Assembly: GCF_003339815.1 (NCBI RefSeq)
Contig: NZ_PPTT01000038.1
Location: forward strand, 1-35,664
DNA from: Eggerthella sinensis
GTDB lineage: Bacteria > Actinomycetota > Coriobacteriia > Coriobacteriales > Eggerthellaceae
DNA: 35,664 nt
Direction of reading: 5' to 3'
The translations under genes were made by a program, and so were the position numbers. This document shows, piece by piece, positions 25,198 through 33,317 of this stretch (positions are counted from its first letter, which is position 1; the number at the start of each line of letters is the position of its first letter). The notes beneath the pieces were generated by a model. That model did no database searches. It was not told where the DNA came from and saw only the letters and a program-made list of their open reading frames with translations.

Positions 25198-26256
25198 TCA
25201 GTCTCTCAGCAGCCGGGCGATGTCCGCGAGCTTCGTCTCGTCGAAGCCCACCGCGCGCCGCTCGAGCGGCGCCACCGCCTCGTCTTCCAGCAGGCCCTCG
25301 GGGAAAGCGCCCGCCTCGTCGAACGTGATCACCTGCACGGGCCGTCGCGAGCGCGCCGCGTTGATGCGCTCGACGAACGTGCTCACGTAGGCGGGGTAGC
25401 TCATGTCGTGCGGCTCGAGCACCTCGCACAGCAGGTCGATGGGCGTCTGCACGCGCTTCTGCCGATCCACCGTCACCGCCACGTCGTCCACGGCGGCCAG
25501 GCGGTACAGCAGCAGCACGCGATGGCCCACGAGGCCAGCCGTGTTGCCGCCGGCCGAGCTGTCGCGGCGCCGCTCGATCTTCACGCCGTAGTAGTCCAGC
25601 TCGCGCGCCGCTTCGTGCTTGCAGGCGAACACGCGGCCGTCCCTCGTCTCGAACACCGCTTCGGGCATCCGTCGCTCCGGCGAGGTGATCTGGGACGCCG
25701 CCCATATCTCGGCGGCGGGAACCGCATGCGCCTCCTCGGTGTCGGCCGAGGCCACCGCGTAGAAGCGGCTCGGCTCGAGCGCGTCGAGCACGCAGAAGTA
25801 CGTCCAGGCCTCGTAGGCGTTGCGGAACAGGGAGGCCCCGTGCGGCGCCAGCGCCTCGGCCGCCGCCGCTTCCAACTCGCCGGGCGTCGAGCCGTGCTGC
25901 AGCGCGTCCAGCACGAGCGCGAACGTCGGCTTCGCCAGGCCCTTGTCGGGATCGGCCAGCAGGTTCTCCAAGGTCGGCGCCAGGTGGTAGGCGGCAAGCC
26001 CGCTGCGCGCGAGCAGCCGTTGGCGCACCGCTTCGCAGCGGCGCGCCGCCTCGCGCACGCGCTCGGCCCCCTCGCCCGCCAACTGCGCCGTCAGCCCGCG
26101 CTGCACCTGCTCCACCAGCGCGTAGAACGCGCTGCGGGCGGCGGGCGGCACCGTGAGACTCGAGGGCGTCATGCGCAGGCCCTCGCACGTTGCGGCGAAC
26201 GCCTGCAAGCGGGCGTACGCCTCCTGCCACCCCGCGGCGCGATCGTGGTCGTCCAT
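25198..26256 (-). CDS. Unknown protein in the molybdoenzyme operon
   Basis: A 352-residue soluble protein that I do not recognise. It has no signal peptide and no membrane segment, so it is probably cytoplasmic. The first half is alpha-helical and Ala/Glu/Arg-rich (for example VREAARRCEAVRQRLL). The second half has more strand-like segments, including GRVFACKHEAARELDYYGVK, VLLLYRLAAVDDVAVTVDR and RPVQVITFDEAGAFPEGLL. There is no cysteine cluster or nucleotide-binding loop. The ATG at 26256 follows AGGAGGTAGGAC. Position between the FAD subunit and the cytochrome suggests a dedicated assembly or quality-control factor for the enzyme before Tat export, comparable in role to TorD/DmsD chaperones but not visibly related to them. 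Confidence 0.8.
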   Translation of the reverse strand: MDDHDRAAGWQEAYARLQAFAATCEGLRMTPSSLTVPPAARSAFYALVEQVQRGLTAQLAGEGAERVREAARRCEAVRQRLLARSGLAAYHLAPTLENLLADPDKGLAKPTFALVLDALQHGSTPGELEAAAAEALAPHGASLFRNAYEAWTYFCVLDALEPSRFYAVASADTEEAHAVPAAEIWAASQITSPERRMPEAVFETRDGRVFACKHEAARELDYYGVKIERRRDSSAGGNTAGLVGHRVLLLYRLAAVDDVAVTVDRQKRVQTPIDLLCEVLEPHDMSYPAYVSTFVERINAARSRRPVQVITFDEAGAFPEGLLEDEAVAPLERRAVGFDETKLADIARLLRD

Positions 26257-26281
26257 GTCCTACCTCCTGCTCTCGGCGCGT

Positions 26282-27223
26282 CTAGCCGGCTATGTCCATC
26301 AACGTGCGCTTCACCAGCGTGCGCGCGATCTCCACCTTGTAGGCGTTCTTGCCAAGCGCCTCGCACGACTCCACCGCCGCGTCGCCCGCCTTCGCGGCCG
26401 ACGCCTCGCTCACGCCGCCGGACACCGCGTCCTCGGCCGCGCTCGAGCGCACGGGCGCCGGGTACACGCCGCCCAGCACCACGCGCACGTCCCCGTCGGC
26501 GCCTGCGGCCACCGCGCAGTTCACCAGCGGGAAGTCGATGGACTTGCGCAGCGCGAACTTCTGAAACGCACTCTTCGCCGCCTTCGGCACCTTGAATTCG
26601 CACACCACCTCGCCGTCTTCCAGCACGGTGGAGCGCACGCCGTTCGCCTTGAAGAACTCCTCGGCGGGCACTTCGCGCTTCGTGGTGACCACGGTGGCGC
26701 CGAGCGCCACGAGCGCGGGCGCCGTGTCCTGCGAGCTGGCCGCGTAGCAGCCGTCCTGATCGCCGTAGATGGAGTGGTAGCGGTTGTCGCCCACGCGCGC
26801 CGGGCACCAGTCGCCGCCCTTGCGCTTGCAGTGGAAGCGGTCGTCGGGCGTGCGGAAGTACCAGCAGCGGTGCATCTGGCACGCGTTGCCGCCGATGGTG
26901 CCCATGTGGCGGATAGTGGGCGACGCCGCCCGGGCGCAGGCCTCGGCCAGCGCCGCGCAGCCGCTCTTCACCGCGTCGTTCTCGGCCACGTCGGCCAGCT
27001 TCGCCAACGCGCCGATGCGCAGCGTGTCGCCGTCCTCGGCGATGCCGTCGAGGTCGGGAATGGTCTTGAGGTCGATCACCGTGTCGGGATAGGCGGGCAG
27101 GATCTCGTCCTTGAGCGTGCCCAGAAGGTCGGTGCCGCCTGCGATGAGCATGGCCGAGCCCGACGCGGCGCTCGATGCCGCCTCTTTGGCCGACGACGCC
27201 TGTTGGTGCTTGTAGTGTTTCAT
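26282..27223 (-). CDS. Molybdenum hydroxylase FAD-binding subunit (CoxM/HcrB-like) with cysteine-rich loop
   Basis: A 313-residue subunit of the xanthine dehydrogenase/CO dehydrogenase medium family. The FAD pyrophosphate loops are visible as LIAGGTDLLG (26-35) and TIRHMGTIGGNACQ (103-116). A loop follows with C115, C120, C132, C140 and C159. A loop of this kind in 4-hydroxybenzoyl-CoA reductase beta subunits (HcrB) binds an extra [4Fe-4S] cluster; the C132-C140 spacing of eight matches the HcrB pattern as I remember it. The ATG at 27223 follows GAGGAGGATGCACCC. It has no signal peptide and would be exported bound to the Tat-carrying Fe-S subunit. It starts 15 bases after the Mo subunit stop. 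Confidence 0.93.
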   Translation of the reverse strand: MKHYKHQQASSAKEAASSAASGSAMLIAGGTDLLGTLKDEILPAYPDTVIDLKTIPDLDGIAEDGDTLRIGALAKLADVAENDAVKSGCAALAEACARAASPTIRHMGTIGGNACQMHRCWYFRTPDDRFHCKRKGGDWCPARVGDNRYHSIYGDQDGCYAASSQDTAPALVALGATVVTTKREVPAEEFFKANGVRSTVLEDGEVVCEFKVPKAAKSAFQKFALRKSIDFPLVNCAVAAGADGDVRVVLGGVYPAPVRSSAAEDAVSGGVSEASAAKAGDAAVESCEALGKNAYKVEIARTLVKRTLMDIAG

Positions 27224-27237
27224 GGGTGCATCCTCCT

Positions 27238-29535
27238 CTACTGCGAAATCTTGCCCAACACCGCGAGCACTTTGTCGGGCGTGTAGGGAACCATGTCGAT
27301 GAACGCACCGCCGGTGGCGTTCTGGATAGCCTGGCCCACGAGGCCGGGGTTCGCGTGCGCGTGCGCCACGCCGGTGGAGCCGTACGCGCCGCCGCCGCAG
27401 CGGGTCTCGACGGGCACGGGCTCGATCTTCGGCTGATCGAGGATCGTGGGCACCTTGTAGTCGTACATGTTGCCGTTCAGCAGCACGCCGGTGCTCTCGT
27501 CCCAGATGAGCTCTTCGCGCAGCGCGCGGCCCGAGTTCATGGTGATGGCGTTCTCGATCTGCCCGAGCGCCGACGAGGGGCGGATCACCTTGCCGAAGTC
27601 GTGCGCCACCACGTAGTCGAGGATCTCCACGAGGCCGGTCTCGGGATCGACGGCCACCTCGCACATGTCCACGTTCATCGTGCGGATGACGTCGGTCTGA
27701 AACGGCACCTTCGGCTTGCCGCAGTAGCCCACGGCCAGCTGCCCCATGCCCACGATGGGCATCTGCTTGGCGGGGTCGGCCTTGAGGACGATCATCGAAT
27801 CGACGAGGTCCACCTCGTCGGCCGTCACGCCCATCGCCGCGCCGCCGGTTGCGAGGATCTGCTGTTTGAGCAGCACGGCCGCCTCCTTCGCCGCCCACGT
27901 GCACGTGGAGCCGCGGTCGGCCGCGTCGCCCTCCTGCCAGTTGTTGTAGTTCGGCGCGTAGTACACGATGACGTCTTCCAGCTTCATGCCCATCTCCTCG
28001 GCGATGACGAGCTGGGTGGCATCGGGCCAGTACGTGCCGATGAGCGCTTCGGCGTACGGCATATAGATCTTGCCGTCCACGCCCATGCGCAGGTTGATGT
28101 TGTACGAGATCATGCCCCAGGTTTGCGAGGCGGCGTAGCGGCAGGACACGCCGTGCAAGCGGCCGTCCTCAAGCGTGCGCTCGCCGGCGAGGTGCCACTT
28201 GTCGGCCCAGCCCATGGCCTCCTTCGCGGCCGTCATGCAGGCCGACAGCGACGGGTCGGTCACCTTCACGTTCTGCATGATGACGTCGCATATGTCCAGG
28301 CCCAGCGTGTCGGCGATCTTCGCCAACGCGAGGTTCGTCGGCTCGTACATGGGCTGGCCCGGATCGGCCGTCGTGCACGCGCCGTTCGTCACGTAGTAGC
28401 CCATCTCGGAGTAGATGTTGGGACACGCCGTCTGCTTGAAGCCCTGCGCGTTCGGGGGCAGCACGAGGTGGCCGTGCGTCTTATCGCCGTAACCGCCGCG
28501 CGCACCCGTCTGATGCACGTTCTTCGACTGCACCGCCACGAGCGTGCCGTCGTCCTTGAAGCCGAGGCGCACGGTGAGGTAGGTCTGCGGCACGGCGGCG
28601 TCGAACGACTCGCGACGCGTCTGCACGTAGCGCACGGGCACGCCGCCCAGGCGCTTCGACAGCACGGGCGCGAACTGCGCGCCGCGCTTCTCCACGAAGT
28701 CGCAGTAGCGGGCGGCCATATAGGGCGACAGCGCACGGTACTTGTCCGCGTGCGATCCCGCGCCCATGAACGCCGACACGATGGGGCCGTTGCTGGGGAA
28801 GTGCGCGTGGTTCGTCACGTAGCACATCTTCTCGCCGTCGGGGTTGCCCCACGGGTCGTCGGCCCAGTAGGAGAAGTACGCCGGCGGCATGGGGCGGAAC
28901 TGGCTCCACATGGGGCGGCCGTAGTCGATGACCTCGATGTGGTCGGCCTCCTTGAAGCCGTCCTCGGCGCTTCCCAGCTCCCACTCCACCGCGGCGCCGA
29001 ACGTGTTGCCGGTCATATTGGAGTCGGGGTTCATCTCGGGGCGCAGGATGGGCGCGCCGGGCTTCGCGGCCTCGCGCGCATCGAGGATGAACGGAAGCAC
29101 CTCCCACTCCACCTTGATGGCGGCCAGCGCCTCCTTGCACACCTCTTCGTTCACGGCCACGACCACCGCGCCCACTTCGTCGCCCTCGAACTCGGCCTCG
29201 TCGCCCAGAAGCGGGCTGCCGCCGAACTCGAAGTACGCGGGACGGTACTTCGGCATGGAGGCCAGCTCCTCGTCCTCGTACGTCAGCACGAGCTTCACGC
29301 CCTCGATCTTCTCGGCGTCGGCGACATCGAGGCTCTTCACCTTGGCATGGCCGTAGGGGCAGCGCAGCGCCATGGCGGTCAGCGTGCCCTCCATCCACAG
29401 GTCGGTGGGGTACTTCGCCGCGCCCGACACCATGTCCCACGACTGGCGGCCCGGATGATCCCAGGTGCCCACCACCTTGAACTCGGTGCGATCCTGGTTG
29501 GTTCCCTCAGGCTCCCAAACCGACATCTCGCCCAT
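27238..29535 (-). CDS. Molybdenum hydroxylase Mo-binding catalytic subunit (xanthine dehydrogenase family)
   Basis: A 765-residue large subunit of the xanthine dehydrogenase family. The N-terminal a/b-hammerhead region contains AAKYPTDLWMEGTLTAMALR and ILRPEMNPDSN; later blocks such as RLGGVPVRYVQTRRESF and VAHDFGKVIRPSSALGQIEN are typical of the family. It should bind molybdopterin, probably the cytosine dinucleotide form since a MocA-like gene is nearby. The usual C-terminal motif with the catalytic glutamate (G-x-KGVGE) reads GSTGVAHAHANPG, giving His at about 725 where Glu is expected. The substrate cannot be named. The gene overlaps the Fe-S gene stop (TGATG) and is preceded by AAAGGAGG. 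No signal peptide is seen, so export by hitchhiking is likely. Confidence 0.93.
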   Translation of the reverse strand: MGEMSVWEPEGTNQDRTEFKVVGTWDHPGRQSWDMVSGAAKYPTDLWMEGTLTAMALRCPYGHAKVKSLDVADAEKIEGVKLVLTYEDEELASMPKYRPAYFEFGGSPLLGDEAEFEGDEVGAVVVAVNEEVCKEALAAIKVEWEVLPFILDAREAAKPGAPILRPEMNPDSNMTGNTFGAAVEWELGSAEDGFKEADHIEVIDYGRPMWSQFRPMPPAYFSYWADDPWGNPDGEKMCYVTNHAHFPSNGPIVSAFMGAGSHADKYRALSPYMAARYCDFVEKRGAQFAPVLSKRLGGVPVRYVQTRRESFDAAVPQTYLTVRLGFKDDGTLVAVQSKNVHQTGARGGYGDKTHGHLVLPPNAQGFKQTACPNIYSEMGYYVTNGACTTADPGQPMYEPTNLALAKIADTLGLDICDVIMQNVKVTDPSLSACMTAAKEAMGWADKWHLAGERTLEDGRLHGVSCRYAASQTWGMISYNINLRMGVDGKIYMPYAEALIGTYWPDATQLVIAEEMGMKLEDVIVYYAPNYNNWQEGDAADRGSTCTWAAKEAAVLLKQQILATGGAAMGVTADEVDLVDSMIVLKADPAKQMPIVGMGQLAVGYCGKPKVPFQTDVIRTMNVDMCEVAVDPETGLVEILDYVVAHDFGKVIRPSSALGQIENAITMNSGRALREELIWDESTGVLLNGNMYDYKVPTILDQPKIEPVPVETRCGGGAYGSTGVAHAHANPGLVGQAIQNATGGAFIDMVPYTPDKVLAVLGKISQ

Positions 29536-30245
29536 CAGTTACCTCCTTTGATCGCGCCGGCCGCTTCCTGGATGGCCTGCACATGACGCGAGTACGTACC
29601 GCAACGGCAGATGTTGCCCGCAAGCTCGGCGCGAATCTGCTCGTCGGTGGGGTTGCCGTACTTCTCGATGATGTACTTGGCGACGGTGAACTGCCCCGGC
29701 GTGCAGTAGCCGCACTGCGCGGCGTCGTGCTTCGCGTACGCCTCCACGAGCGGGCGCCACCGTTCGTCGGCGGCGATGCCCTCCGACGTCTCGATCTGCT
29801 TGCCCTCGCATTCCACGGCAAGCGTGGTGCAGGACAGCGCCGGCACCCCGTCGATGAGCACCGTGCAGGAGCCGCAGGCCCCGCGGTCGCACATCTGCTT
29901 GGCGTTGCCCGTCAGGCCCACGGCCTTGAGCAGCGTCTCGCGCAGCGTCCAATGGGGTTCCACCTGCACCTTGAGATCCACCCCGTTGATGGAAAGCGCC
30001 GCGCACGCGGGCACGGCGGCCTGCGGGTGGGTTTCCTCGAAATGCTTGACGAGCGCATCGTAGTCGGTCGTCTTCTGCCCGCACAGGGGGCACGTGTACA
30101 CGAAATCGGTGACGGTTATCGTCTCGGCATGGGCTTCGGCGGGCGCACCCAGGATCGATCCGATCCCGAGTCCCGCTGCTCCCGCCGCGAAGCCGGCGAA
30201 TCCGCCGACCTTGAGAAAATCACGGCGCGACACGTCTTGAGCCAT
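29535..30245 (-). CDS. Tat-exported [2Fe-2S] subunit of the molybdenum hydroxylase with C2H2-like zinc-site insertion
   Basis: A 236-residue protein. Residues 5-40 are a twin-arginine signal (SRRDFLKVGG, ending near AEAHA). Residues 52-73 have C52-x2-C55-x12-H68-x4-H73, the spacing of a C2H2 zinc finger. The rest is the usual two-domain iron-sulfur subunit: C119, C124, C127 and C139 for the plant-ferredoxin cluster (CDRGACGSC), then C178, C181, C213 and C215 for the helical cluster (CGYC, CRC). Its family transfers electrons from the Mo site onward. The zinc-like insertion is not part of the standard subunit. The ATG at 30245 follows AAGGAGGAGAGG. It is the first gene of a seven-gene operon and carries the only Tat signal among the three enzyme subunits. 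Confidence 0.93.
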   Translation of the reverse strand: MAQDVSRRDFLKVGGFAGFAAGAAGLGIGSILGAPAEAHAETITVTDFVYTCPLCGQKTTDYDALVKHFEETHPQAAVPACAALSINGVDLKVQVEPHWTLRETLLKAVGLTGNAKQMCDRGACGSCTVLIDGVPALSCTTLAVECEGKQIETSEGIAADERWRPLVEAYAKHDAAQCGYCTPGQFTVAKYIIEKYGNPTDEQIRAELAGNICRCGTYSRHVQAIQEAAGAIKGGN

Positions 30246-30349
30246 GGCACCTCTCCTCCTTCTATCGTTTCCTTCGTCCAAACGCCAACGCGCGCGAGCG
30301 CGTCTCCTCCCCTCTTGCACCCGGTTTTCCTCCGCTGAAAACGGTACCG

Positions 30350-30398
30350 GGAACACGGGGGTAGGCGCCATTACGCGAAGGGGTAAGAAGCCGGGGTA
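30350..30398. promoter_or_regulatory. Three GGGGTA boxes upstream of the molybdoenzyme operon
   Basis: GGGGTA ends at 30363, 30385 and 30398. The first two are 22 bp apart, the same spacing as the pair at 6719-6754. Upstream halves are degenerate (GGAACACG, TACGCGAA, AAGAAGCC), so the match to the full box at 35648-35661 is partial. Confidence 0.35.
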
Positions 30399-30456
30399 TA
30401 TTGGGGAATCTTGAAGGCAAGCGAGCGGTTGTTCGGGGAAACACGACGGCGCTCCC

Positions 30457-30525
30457 CCTCCCCCTCTTGCGCGGCGAATTGCGCTCTCCGGTTCGAAGGC
30501 ATTGCCGCCGCGCAAGAGGGAGAGG
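30457..30525. repeat. Long inverted repeat able to form a 20-bp stem
   Basis: Arms at 30457-30476 and 30506-30525 are complementary except at one position, with a 29-base loop. The core of both arms is CGCCGCGCAAGAGGG and its complement. The arm sequence is related to the repeat at 14604-14648. Confidence 0.75.
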
Positions 30526-30600
30526 CGCATGAGGGAGAGGCCCCAGAGGGAGAGGCACATGAGGGGCCCGGAGGGAAAGGCACATGAGGGAGAGGCACAT
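30516..30600. repeat. Tandem 15-bp repeat, five copies
   Basis: Copies of GAGGGAGAGGCACAT lie at 30516-30530, 30531-30545, 30546-30560, 30571-30585 and 30586-30600. The fourth is displaced by 10 bases (GAGGGGCCCG). Third and fifth are identical; the others differ at one to four positions. The first overlaps the right arm of the inverted repeat. Confidence 0.85.
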
Positions 30601-30653
30601 GGGACCCAAAAGGAAGCAGCCCAAGGCAGCGATGCGGCAGGTGCGCCCTTCCC

Positions 30654-33263
30654 CTAGATCACGCCCGCTTCTCGCAACAGGGCGACGGCCTGCATCTTGG
30701 AATGCACGCCCAGCTTGGCGTAGATGTTGGCCAGGTGCTTCTTCACCGTCTCGCGCGACACGAACAGCCGCTCGGCCGACTCGGCGATGGTGAGCCCCGA
30801 GGCGATGCAGCGCACGACGTCCACCTCGCGCTCGGTGAGCCGCGAGGCTTCGCCCGCGTCCGCATCGGCGTCGAGCAGCCCGCGCACGTAGCCCGCGAGC
30901 GCGGCGTCCTCGGTGCGCGCGAGGAAGCGCTGCGCGGCCGGGCGCACGAAGGCGACGTTCTCGGCCAGCGCGCCGTCGAGCTTCGAGGCGCACGCATGGC
31001 GCGCCGCCTGCTCGAAGTAGGCGTCCGCCCGCGTCAGGCGCGCAACCTTCTCGGAGAACGCGCAGGCCAGCACCGAGGCGCGCACGTACACCGCGCGGTC
31101 GTCCTCGTCCACCCCGTCGGCGAACGCGCATGCGTCCTCGTAGCGCGCCACCATGTCGAGGTGGTAGGCCAGCATGCCGCGGAACACGCCGGTCGAGCGG
31201 CGGTCGAAGGGCGCCGCCGCCTGCTCGGCCGCCCGCGCGCGAAACGCGCGGCCGTAGTCGAGCGCCATGGCGAACGAGGGGCTCGCCGAGAGCGCGCCCT
31301 CCTCGTCGAGGGCCATCGCGGCGAAGAAGTCGTCCCGCGCACTCGGCGCGCCCATGCGGTAGCGGATCTTCGCGAGCAGCGCCGCCTCCTCGGCCGCGCT
31401 GCCGGGCACGGCGCCCTCGGAGGACACCATGAGGTAGGTGGCGTGCTCGCGCAGCGTGCACTCGAGGTCCCCCTCCTCGTAGGCGCACAGCATGCGGGCC
31501 ACGTACGCGTAGCCCAGCATGGGCTTGAAGCGGCGCTCCTGCTCGGCGTACAGGGCGAACGCGCGCTCGGCGTAGTGGCGCGACTCCTGCAGGTGCCCGA
31601 GGTTCGCGCAGATGCGCGACAGGTTGCAGAACGCCGAGCTCGACAGGCACTTGTTGCCGTAGGCAAGCTGCATGTCGAGCGACTGCACGAACGCCGCCTT
31701 CGCGCTCAGCAGGTCGAAGGACGCGGTGGACGACGCCTCCACCTGCAGCATCATGGAGCGCAGGTAGAACTCCTCCTGCGGCAGGTACTTGAGCGCCTGC
31801 GTGGCGAACTGGCGCATGTGCGCGGAATCGTTCTTGAACGACGCGATGAACGCCTTCTGCACGAGGCAGAGCGCGAACAGGAAGTCCTCATCGTCGTGCA
31901 GCCGCTCGACGGCCTCGCGCAGGTAGGCGTTCGCGCGCTCCGCCTCGCCCTTGAGCGCGAACGGCATGGACAGCACCGCGCACAAGAGCGGGCTCGCCAT
32001 GATCTCCGATTCGGGGAGAAACGACGCCCAGCGCAGCACCGTGTAGTGGCTGTCGCTCATGTAGAGCCGCTTCCAGTTGTCCACGATGATCTGGCGCACG
32101 CGGCCCCAGTCGCGCAGGCTCGCGGCCACTTCCACCGCCGAATCGAAGTAGCCGTGCTCCTCGAGCCACGCGCACCCGGCCGCGCCGAGCGCCGCCGCGT
32201 CGAGGTCGTCGGTGCGGTCGAGACGCTGGTGCAGCAGGTCGGACAGCAGGGGATGGTAGCGGTACCAGTCCTCGCCCTCCTTGCGCTCGAACCGCTCGAC
32301 GAACAGCCCGTTGCGCACGAGGAAGTCCACCTGCTCGGCCGCCTCGTCGCGCGCGAGGCCCGTGATGCGCTCGGCGAGCGGCAGGCAGAACGCGCCCACC
32401 ACCGAGGTGGCCACGAGGAAGCGCTGCCGGTCGGCGGGCAGCACGCTGACCACCTCTTCGAACAGGTAGTCGTTGATGCTGACGCGCGCGCAGGCGACGG
32501 CGTCGTCGATCCGCGTCTGCGAACCGTCGCCGCACAGCAGCGCCACGAGCCGGATGCCCGTCGCCCAGCCGCCCGTGGCCTCGTGCACGGCGCTCGTCTG
32601 CTCGCCTCCCAGGCGGATGCCCATGCCCAGAAGCAGGGCGCGCGTCTCGCTCTCGGACAGCCGCAGGTCCGCCTCGGTCACCTCGTTGAGCTGGCCGCCC
32701 ACGCGCATCTTCGCCGTGGGAAAGCGTAGCATCTGACGCGAGGTGATCACGAAGTGCGCGTTCGGTGGCAGATGGCGCAGCAGGTAGTGCACGCTCTCGT
32801 GGATGTCCGGGGCCGCGTGCACTTCGTGGAAGTCCTCGAGCACGCACACGAAATCGCGCCCGTACTCCGTCATCTGGATGATGAGCGCGTCCAGCATGGG
32901 ACGCAGCTTCGAGAACTCGTCGGGCAGGCGCACGTCGTCGAACGATTGGCAGATGCGCTCGTCGGCGCGGCGCAGCGCGGTGACGAGGTAGAGCCAGAAG
33001 CGGTCGAGCGCGGCATCCTCGGCGTCGAGCAGGTACCACGCCGCCGGCACATCGTCGTGCGTGCGCAGCCAGCCCACCACCGCCGTCGTCTTGCCGAAAC
33101 CCGCCGGCGACACCACGGCCGTGAGCGCGCATGCCATCGCGCGCTCGAGCTTCGCGGTCACGGCGGGCCGTTCCACCACGTACGCGGCTCGAGACGGCAC
33201 AATCACCTTCGACGGCAGCAGCACGATTTCGCGCACGCCGTCGCCAGACCCGTACTCGTCCAT
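30654..33263 (-). CDS. MalT-like (LAL-type) LuxR-family ATP-dependent regulator
   Basis: An 869-residue regulator. The N-terminal STAND ATPase has Walker A PAGFGKTT at 53-60 and a Walker B-like strand FVCVLEDFHEV near 137-147, with TEADLRLSESETRALLL typical of the family. The middle (about 340-800) is helical with repeat-like segments, probably tetratricopeptide-like. The C-terminal LuxR domain covers about 807-869 (SRLTEREVDVVRCIASGL, then SRETVKKHLANIYAKLGVHS). In this class an inducer and ATP drive oligomerisation and activation. The ATG at 33263 follows GGAGGGGG. It sits between the sulfur-transfer genes and the molybdoenzyme operon in the same direction, so it is the best candidate activator of that operon. 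Confidence 0.92.
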   Translation of the reverse strand: MDEYGSGDGVREIVLLPSKVIVPSRAAYVVERPAVTAKLERAMACALTAVVSPAGFGKTTAVVGWLRTHDDVPAAWYLLDAEDAALDRFWLYLVTALRRADERICQSFDDVRLPDEFSKLRPMLDALIIQMTEYGRDFVCVLEDFHEVHAAPDIHESVHYLLRHLPPNAHFVITSRQMLRFPTAKMRVGGQLNEVTEADLRLSESETRALLLGMGIRLGGEQTSAVHEATGGWATGIRLVALLCGDGSQTRIDDAVACARVSINDYLFEEVVSVLPADRQRFLVATSVVGAFCLPLAERITGLARDEAAEQVDFLVRNGLFVERFERKEGEDWYRYHPLLSDLLHQRLDRTDDLDAAALGAAGCAWLEEHGYFDSAVEVAASLRDWGRVRQIIVDNWKRLYMSDSHYTVLRWASFLPESEIMASPLLCAVLSMPFALKGEAERANAYLREAVERLHDDEDFLFALCLVQKAFIASFKNDSAHMRQFATQALKYLPQEEFYLRSMMLQVEASSTASFDLLSAKAAFVQSLDMQLAYGNKCLSSSAFCNLSRICANLGHLQESRHYAERAFALYAEQERRFKPMLGYAYVARMLCAYEEGDLECTLREHATYLMVSSEGAVPGSAAEEAALLAKIRYRMGAPSARDDFFAAMALDEEGALSASPSFAMALDYGRAFRARAAEQAAAPFDRRSTGVFRGMLAYHLDMVARYEDACAFADGVDEDDRAVYVRASVLACAFSEKVARLTRADAYFEQAARHACASKLDGALAENVAFVRPAAQRFLARTEDAALAGYVRGLLDADADAGEASRLTEREVDVVRCIASGLTIAESAERLFVSRETVKKHLANIYAKLGVHSKMQAVALLREAGVI

Positions 33264-33317
33264 ACATCCCCCTCCGAAACCCGCCGCTGCCCGCGCCGGC
33301 GTCCGTCCCCCTGCGCG

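Larger units (their letters stand above)
30246..30653. other. Intergenic region between the MalT-like regulator and the molybdoenzyme operon
   Basis: This 408-bp stretch contains three parts. Near the operon (30350-30398) are three GGGGTA copies. In the middle (30457-30525) is a long inverted repeat. At the regulator's 3' end (30516-30600) is a tandem 15-base repeat. No clear core promoter is seen; the best minus-strand -10 is TACCGT (30346-30341), which is weak. No gene is supported. Confidence 0.5.

Noticed and set aside
30516-30600. Possible CRISPR array
   Set aside because: The repeat unit is only 15 bases and the copies are directly joined, with no unique spacers and no cas genes nearby.
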